Shown: in pieces, positions 59,089 to 64,000 of the stretch | Layout of the letters: the number at the start of each line of letters is the position of its first letter | How positions within the stretch are numbered: position 1 is the first letter of the stretch | NCBI RefSeq assembly: GCF_015234585.1 | Contig: NZ_JADFCM010000008.1 | Span: forward strand, 124,001-188,000 | Origin: Pseudalkalibacillus hwajinpoensis | Lineage (GTDB): Bacteria > Bacillota > Bacilli > Bacillales > Guptibacillaceae | Reading direction: 5' to 3' | DNA: 64,000 nucleotides | Made by a program: the position numbers and the translations under genes | Notes under the pieces: model-generated | What the model was told of the DNA's origin: nothing | The model's database searches: none | What the model saw: the letters and a program-made list of their open reading frames with translations, nothing else

Positions 59089-60773
59089 TGCGTCATTCCA
59101 TTGAACGGAAAATATTAGTCCCTTTCTTAATTATCGTTCTGCTACCGATCTTTATCATTGGTGCTGTATCGATGTGGTCGAGCTATCAGTCTGAGAAACA
59201 ATTAAAACAGGCAACAGCTCAAGAACAGTTGATTAGTCTTAATCGCTATGCGGATAAGCTGGATGAACGTGTTCAGAACGGAAGTATGAGTGAAGAAGAT
59301 GCGAAGTCATTGATCAAAATCATGATAAATGAAACGAAAGGTTTGTATATAGAAGAAGAGGATGGAACCCTATCTTCAGAGGGGGAAGTCGTTCAACCGA
59401 ATGAAATAGATTGGTACAATGGAGAAGCTAACTCCAATTTATGGACAGAAAACACCGTGCTAACAGAGCAGCTAGAGCAGTGGAACTGGACACTTTATCA
59501 TCCGCTGACATTCTCTTTCTATTCCGGATCACTCCCGAATATTCAAAAATATACGCTGTTAATTAGCATTTTTACAGGTGTGATTGCCGTTCAGTTTACG
59601 ATTCTTCTTTCTTATCATCTTTCAAAACCAATCAAAAACCTTGCTGCTTTTTGCAAAAGGATTGCTCTTGGTGAGAGAGAGGACGATCTTCATATGAAAG
59701 AGAATCGTAAAGATGAAATTGGTGTGCTTTCCACCTCTTTAAAAGAAATGGTGCAAACACTTGATGAAAGAAATGTCCAAATTGAGAAAATAAAGAAGTT
59801 GAATGAAACGATTTTGGATAGTGTTCACGTTGGCATCGTTCTTGTAATAGAAGGAGCTAGCTCTGTTTACAATGAGGCGGCTCAGACGATGATGAAGGAA
59901 GACCCTCTTTTAAGAGAGCGGTTTGAGAAATTAACGATTCACGAAACGAAAAAAAGAAGTGAAGAAATCTGGAATCATAAACGTCATGAAGAGAAAGTGT
60001 TCTATGCGGTGAGTTATAAAGTCTTAAACACCACAGAAAAGCAGCGATCCATTATTACATTTGAAGACATTACACATAGAAGAAAATTAGAGCAGCGCGT
60101 GGAGCGAATGTCTCGTCTTGCTTCATTAGGTGAAATGGCATCCGGAATTGCTCATGAAATTCGGAATCCACTAGCTGGCATTAAAACGACGACAGAGCTA
60201 TTAACACGAAGACTTAAGTTGTCAGAAGATCAGCTTGCGTTGACAGAGAACATGATGTTGGACATTGATCGTGTGAATAAAATCATCACGAATATTCTCC
60301 AATTCTCAAGGCCAATGGACACGAATCCTTCTGTCATTCATGTAGACGATACGTTTCATTCACTTGTCTTGCTTATGAAGACAGTGGCGAGTGAAAAGAA
60401 TGTCACGCTAGATATTGAACGAAACGAAGATGAAATCATCGTAGACCGCGATCATCTTCGTCAAATCCTATTGAATTTAATTCTAAATGGTATCAACGCT
60501 ATGCCTGATGGCGGCAAACTGACGCTTTCAAGTTACAAGAGCGGAGCGAATGTAACGATGACGGTGTCAGATAATGGCGTAGGTATGGAGGATTCTGTAA
60601 TGGAGAAGATCTTTGATCCATTCTTTACAACACGTTCTGAAGGAACAGGGCTTGGTTTGTCGATCGTCCATCAGCTAGTCGTTCAGAATAACGGGGAAAT
60701 GGATGTAAGAAGTACCCTTGGAAAAGGCACGACGTTCTTTATCACATTTCCAACGAGGAAGGGGGAGGTTTAG
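59088..60773 (+). CDS. Membrane sensor histidine kinase
   Basis: A 561-residue kinase: membrane segments at about 10-30 and 155-175, an extracellular sensor domain between them, HAMP (about 177-230), PAS-like domain (about 238-335) and HisKA with ASGIAHEIRNPLAGI (phospho-acceptor His356). HATPase motifs NLILNGINAMPDGG, DNGVGM and GTGLGLSI follow. This is the NtrB/AtoS-like class that pairs with NtrC-type regulators, which fits the next gene. It overlaps the transporter gene by one base, and the regulator follows directly after its stop. Confidence 0.94.
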   Translation: MRHSIERKILVPFLIIVLLPIFIIGAVSMWSSYQSEKQLKQATAQEQLISLNRYADKLDERVQNGSMSEEDAKSLIKIMINETKGLYIEEEDGTLSSEGEVVQPNEIDWYNGEANSNLWTENTVLTEQLEQWNWTLYHPLTFSFYSGSLPNIQKYTLLISIFTGVIAVQFTILLSYHLSKPIKNLAAFCKRIALGEREDDLHMKENRKDEIGVLSTSLKEMVQTLDERNVQIEKIKKLNETILDSVHVGIVLVIEGASSVYNEAAQTMMKEDPLLRERFEKLTIHETKKRSEEIWNHKRHEEKVFYAVSYKVLNTTEKQRSIITFEDITHRRKLEQRVERMSRLASLGEMASGIAHEIRNPLAGIKTTTELLTRRLKLSEDQLALTENMMLDIDRVNKIITNILQFSRPMDTNPSVIHVDDTFHSLVLLMKTVASEKNVTLDIERNEDEIIVDRDHLRQILLNLILNGINAMPDGGKLTLSSYKSGANVTMTVSDNGVGMEDSVMEKIFDPFFTTRSEGTGLGLSIVHQLVVQNNGEMDVRSTLGKGTTFFITFPTRKGEV

Positions 60774-62150
60774 ATGGCTGTGAAAGTAGGGATTATTGAC
60801 GACGAAACAACGCTTCGTCTTACACTCCAGATGTTTCTTGAAGATGAAGGTTATGAAGTGCGAGTTGCCTCAACGCTTGAAGAAGGCTGGACGCTAGTGG
60901 ATGAATTTAGTCCTCAAGTGCTGCTATTAGATATTCGCTTACCAGATGGGAACGGTCTTGATACTCTGCACAAGTGGAAAGATCATTACCCTGAAATGGC
61001 TGTGATGATGCTTACGGCGTATGGTGATGCAAAAACGGCCGTTCGTGCGATCAAGGAAGGGGCTTTTGATTATTTAACAAAGCCTTTTGAACTCGAAGAA
61101 CTGAAAATCACCCTGGAAAAATGGATGAAGCAGCACCATCTTGAAAAAGAAGTAGAGCGATATAGAGAAGAGGAGAGAAGAACCAAACTCGTTCGAATGA
61201 TCGGCGAAAGTGAACAAATGAACGAGTTGAAAGACAAAATTTCTCTTATTGCAGAGAGCAATGATACGACTGTGCTCGTAAGAGGAGAGACGGGGACAGG
61301 GAAGGAGCTTGTGGCGAGAAGCATCCATCAACAAAGCCATCGTCATGAAGGACCTTTTGTTGCGGTGAACTGTGCGAGTATACCTTCAGATCTCATTGAA
61401 ATGGAACTGTTTGGTCGTGAAAAAAATAGTGCACCTAATCAATCTCAACCGAAGATCGGGTTAATGGAATGGGCAGATGGTGGAACTCTATTTCTTGATG
61501 AAATCGGTGATTTATCACTCGATATTCAGGTAAAGCTTCTGCGCTTTTTAGAAGATAAGAAGATTAAGCGAATTGGCAGTGTGCACGATATTGAAATGGA
61601 CGTTCGTGTCATTGCTGCAACGAATCGTTCTCTTGAAAAGATGATACAGGAGAAGGAGTTCAGGTCCGATCTTTATTATCGATTGAACGTCGTACCGGTG
61701 AAGCTACCACCCTTACGTGAACGTGAGAATGATATTGTCATGCTAACAGATTATTTCCTAAATGAATTTTGTCAGCAAATGAGGAAAGAAACGCCAATGC
61801 TTCGAGCAGATGCGAAAAAGCGACTGTTGAACTATGATTGGCCAGGTAATGTCAGAGAGCTCAAAAATACGATCGAGCGCATTGCCATTTTACATCGAGA
61901 AGATGAGCTTGCCGCTCATCATTTTGATTTCTTAAATCCAGTTGAAGGACAAGTAGAAGGGTCGAAATCAATTGAAGAGGTTGTTTTCGATCGGGATTTT
62001 TCATTAGAAGATCATATTGAATCTATCGAAAAGAAATATATCGAGAAAGCGATTCAAGACGCGAAGTGGAATATTACGCAGGCCAGTAAGCTACTAGGCA
62101 TCAGTCGATATGCCCTGCAGCGTCGAATTGATAAATACGATATAACATGA
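60774..62150 (+). CDS. NtrC-like response regulator lacking the GAFTGA motif
   Basis: A 458-residue regulator: receiver domain with Asp53 (LLLDIRLPDG), AAA+ domain with Walker A GETGTGKE (171-178), Walker B LFLDEIG (239-245) and the R finger region EFRSDLYYRLNVVPVKLPPL, then a Fis-type HTH (WNITQASKLLGISRYALQRR). The sigma-54 contact loop, GAFTGA in ELFGHEKGAFTGA, is replaced: the sequence reads ELFGREKNSAPNQSQPKIG. Without GAFTGA, sigma-54 activation is unlikely and the protein may act on sigma-A promoters. It begins immediately after the kinase stop codon. Confidence 0.92.
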   Translation: MAVKVGIIDDETTLRLTLQMFLEDEGYEVRVASTLEEGWTLVDEFSPQVLLLDIRLPDGNGLDTLHKWKDHYPEMAVMMLTAYGDAKTAVRAIKEGAFDYLTKPFELEELKITLEKWMKQHHLEKEVERYREEERRTKLVRMIGESEQMNELKDKISLIAESNDTTVLVRGETGTGKELVARSIHQQSHRHEGPFVAVNCASIPSDLIEMELFGREKNSAPNQSQPKIGLMEWADGGTLFLDEIGDLSLDIQVKLLRFLEDKKIKRIGSVHDIEMDVRVIAATNRSLEKMIQEKEFRSDLYYRLNVVPVKLPPLRERENDIVMLTDYFLNEFCQQMRKETPMLRADAKKRLLNYDWPGNVRELKNTIERIAILHREDELAAHHFDFLNPVEGQVEGSKSIEEVVFDRDFSLEDHIESIEKKYIEKAIQDAKWNITQASKLLGISRYALQRRIDKYDIT

Positions 62151-62155
62151 GCGAA

Positions 62156-62181
62156 ATCGCCCGATATGGGCGGTTTTTTTG
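62156..62181 (+). terminator. Terminator of the SSF-kinase-regulator operon
   Basis: ATCGCCC, 5-base loop, GGGCGGT (one G-T), then seven T. Confidence 0.9.
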
Positions 62182-62288
62182 TGCGGAATCTTATAAAATT
62201 ATCTGAAAATTACGTGATATCGTAGAGATAAGAGAAAAAACGCATCGATTCATGCAACGGATGAATCATATAAAAAAGGGGGAATTTG

Positions 62289-63518
62289 ATGGCTTCGAAA
62301 AATAAAGCACCATTATCGATAGAGAATCGTCCAACGAAAAGCAAATGGGGCGTCATTCTTGGCGCTGCCTTCTTAATGGGCTCATCAGCTATTGGACCAG
62401 GTTTTCTAACCCAGACGGCTGTCTTTACCGAACAACTTCTAGCAAGCTTTGGGTTTGTTATTCTAATGTCCATTATTTTAGACATTGGTGTACAAGCTAA
62501 TATTTGGCGAATCATTGCAGTATCTAAGAAAAAAGGTCAGGACATCGCCAACATGGTTGTCCCTGGACTTGGCTATTTTCTTGCGTTCGCCGTAGCGCTT
62601 GGTGGACTTGCCTTTAATATTGGGAACGTCGGTGGTGCCGGACTCGGGATGAATGTTCTCTTTGGCATTGATCCTCGTATCGGTGCAGCGATTACAGGCG
62701 TGATTACGATTGGAATTTTCCTTTCGAAGGAAGCTGGCGTGGCGATGGATAAAATCGCGCGAATTCTCGGTGGAATTATGATTTTACTTACATTGTACGT
62801 AGCGTTCCAAAGTAATCCACCAGTCGGAGATGCGATTACGCATACATTTGCGCCAGATAAAATTGATGTGTTTGCGATTATTACATTAGTCGGTGGAACA
62901 GTTGGGGGATACATTACGTTTGCAGGGGGACATCGTCTGCTTGATGCGGGGATTTCAGGTAAAGAAAACCTCCACCAGGTAACGAAAAGCTCTGTTTCAG
63001 GAATTTTAATTGCGTCGATCATGCGTGTCTTTTTATTCCTTGCGGTGTTAGGTGTTGTTTCAACAGGATTTAAATTAGATCCTGCGAATCCTCCAGCTTC
63101 TGTTTTCCAACAAGCAGCCGGGGCGATTGGTTATAAAATGTTTGGTGTTGTTCTTTGGGCAGCAGGAATTACGTCAGTCGTTGGTGCGGCGTATACATCT
63201 GTTTCGTTCCTAAGAACGCTATCGAAGAAAGTGGATCGTCATCATTCAGGAGTAACGATTGGATTTATTGCCGTATCGACGATCATTTTCACTTTCATCG
63301 GAAAGCCGGTTCTGTTACTGATCCTTGCTGGAGCATTTAACGGATTGATTTTACCGGTTGCTCTTGGGACGCTCCTTGTAGCTGCTTATAAGAAATCAAT
63401 CGTAGGGGATTACAAGCATCCGCTATGGCTAACGATCTTTGGTGGGTTTGTCTTCCTTATTACCGCTTATTTAGCCATCGTTACACTTATTGATAAAGTG
63501 CCACAGCTTTTTTCTTAA
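62289..63518 (+). CDS. NRAMP-like transporter (YcsG-type)
   Basis: A 409-residue NRAMP-related protein with about 11 membrane segments: GSSAIGPGFLTQTAVFTEQL is the altered first signature (DPGN of metal carriers is replaced by GPGF), then GGVVGGYITFAGGH-like and SVVGAAYTSVSFLRTL segments. The change in the metal-binding motif suggests that it may not carry Mn2+; YcsG, the relative in Bacillus subtilis, lies in the ycsF-ycsG-ycsI-kipI-kipA-kipR operon for 5-oxoproline use. Here pxpB follows 18 bases downstream. ATG 62289 follows AAAAGGGGGAATTTG; the TTG just before it is less likely. Confidence 0.9.
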   Translation: MASKNKAPLSIENRPTKSKWGVILGAAFLMGSSAIGPGFLTQTAVFTEQLLASFGFVILMSIILDIGVQANIWRIIAVSKKKGQDIANMVVPGLGYFLAFAVALGGLAFNIGNVGGAGLGMNVLFGIDPRIGAAITGVITIGIFLSKEAGVAMDKIARILGGIMILLTLYVAFQSNPPVGDAITHTFAPDKIDVFAIITLVGGTVGGYITFAGGHRLLDAGISGKENLHQVTKSSVSGILIASIMRVFLFLAVLGVVSTGFKLDPANPPASVFQQAAGAIGYKMFGVVLWAAGITSVVGAAYTSVSFLRTLSKKVDRHHSGVTIGFIAVSTIIFTFIGKPVLLLILAGAFNGLILPVALGTLLVAAYKKSIVGDYKHPLWLTIFGGFVFLITAYLAIVTLIDKVPQLFS

Positions 63519-63536
63519 TTGTTAGGAGGAACATGT

Positions 63537-64000
63537 GTGAAACTTGATTATTATCCGCTTGGTGATACGGGCATTCAGCTTGTATTTGGTACCGAGATAT
63601 CAGAAGAAACGAATCAGAAAATAAGAATGTTTGCAGACGAACTTGCAAAGCACCCTATTAATGGAGTCGAAGAATGGGTGCCAGCTTATACAACGTTAAC
63701 GATTTATTATCTTCCAAGCAAAATTTCTTACAGTACACTGAAAGAAAAGCTTGAAGACATGAACGAACAACAACATGGAAGAGAAGCAGAATCTGCTTCT
63801 CTTGTTTATATCATCCCAACCTATTATGGGGATGAAGTAGGATCCGATTTGGAGTTTGTAGCGGAGCATAACGGATTAAGTAAAGAAGAAGTGATCTCAA
63901 TTCACGCAGATAAAGATTACCTTATTTACATGATGGGCTTTGTTCCTGGATTCCCTTATCTAGGAGGAATGTCTGAAGAAATCGCAACGCCAAGACGTGA
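63537..64000 (+). CDS. pxpB: 5-oxoprolinase subunit PxpB (KipI), 5' part
   Basis: First 154 codons, cut by the window's right edge. KLDYYPLGDTGIQLVFGTEI, HADKDYLIYMMGFVPGFPYL and GGMSEEIATPRR match the KipI/allophanate-hydrolase subunit 1 family. With PxpA and PxpC it forms the ATP-dependent 5-oxoprolinase that opens 5-oxoproline to glutamate; in Bacillus KipI also inhibits the sporulation kinase KinA. The GTG follows TTAGGAGGAACAT. It lies next to the YcsG-type transporter, as in Bacillus subtilis. Confidence 0.93.
   Translation, partial: MKLDYYPLGDTGIQLVFGTEISEETNQKIRMFADELAKHPINGVEEWVPAYTTLTIYYLPSKISYSTLKEKLEDMNEQQHGREAESASLVYIIPTYYGDEVGSDLEFVAEHNGLSKEEVISIHADKDYLIYMMGFVPGFPYLGGMSEEIATPRR

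Noticed and set aside
1..64000. CRISPR array, prophage, transposase, integrase, rRNA or tRNA genes
   Set aside because: None was seen; the short 20-bp periodic arrays lack identical repeats with unique 30-base spacers.

Overview
The window reads as chromosome of a low-GC, Gram-positive, endospore-forming member of the Bacillaceae, probably marine or salt-tolerant. The evidence is AGGAGG-type ribosome sites before almost every gene, frequent TTG and GTG starts, CotB-like spore coat proteins and a YjcZ-type peptide, Spx, RsbR-type STAS proteins, a T-box leader, a Zur-type site and a glycine-betaine transporter. No phage, transposon, CRISPR array, rRNA or tRNA gene was seen. Genes lie on both strands in short units, most of them closed by strong hairpin terminators that are often shared by convergent genes.

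Layout. 1-1.9 kb: end of proline dehydrogenase and P5C dehydrogenase (proline to glutamate). 2-8.8 kb: an orphan soluble sensor kinase, a YnfA-like membrane protein, three CotB-like coat proteins, two methyltransferases and a Nudix hydrolase. 8.8-10.3 kb: a second-type histidyl-tRNA synthetase behind what looks like a translation-coupled attenuator (13-residue leader peptide with three His codons, then a terminator). 10.4-19.7 kb: housekeeping and stress genes, including DUF4396 with a CsoR/CstR-like operator, UspA, an LspA-like protein, Spx and a DUF2817 peptidase. 19.8-22 kb: arsR-arsB-arsC with an arsR palindrome. 22.2-28.5 kb: YjcZ peptide, desaturase, T-box-controlled divergent TrpRS, MHYT-PAS-GGDEF-EAL protein, and a GAF-STAS gene broken by an in-frame TGA. 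28.9-41.5 kb: BCCT transporter, RsbR paralogue, RF3, two MFS pumps' worth of transport and redox genes, GuaD, a K+ channel, and Zn-independent S14 under a Zur-type box. 41.6-47.7 kb: M20 dipeptidase, then two secreted GH68 levansucrases and a GH32 levanase with a cre-like site upstream: a sucrose-to-levan-to-fructose module. 47.9-57.2 kb: a 663-residue protein of unknown family, SMP-30 lactonase, PBP3, DinB, hydrolases and acetyltransferases, and an FbpA-like peptide. 57.7-64 kb: Na+/solute symporter, sensor kinase, NtrC-like regulator lacking the GAFTGA motif, NRAMP-like transporter and the start of pxpB (5-oxoproline use).

Most notable. (1) Three intergenic arrays at 19.66, 47.77 and 53.04 kb each repeat a short core with an exact 20-bp period. 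Two of them have five copies, and in both copies 1, 3 and 5 are better conserved than 2 and 4. Their cores differ (TTATTGGCCAAA versus TTCCGCGAA). (2) The hisS leader-peptide attenuator, since T-box control is the usual Firmicute arrangement. (3) The GAFTGA-less regulator. (4) The 663-residue protein with a possible Cys-His-Asn triad. (5) Two auxiliary-type aminoacyl-tRNA synthetases, each with its own transcription attenuator. Functions are inferred from motif recognition by eye; no database search was run.
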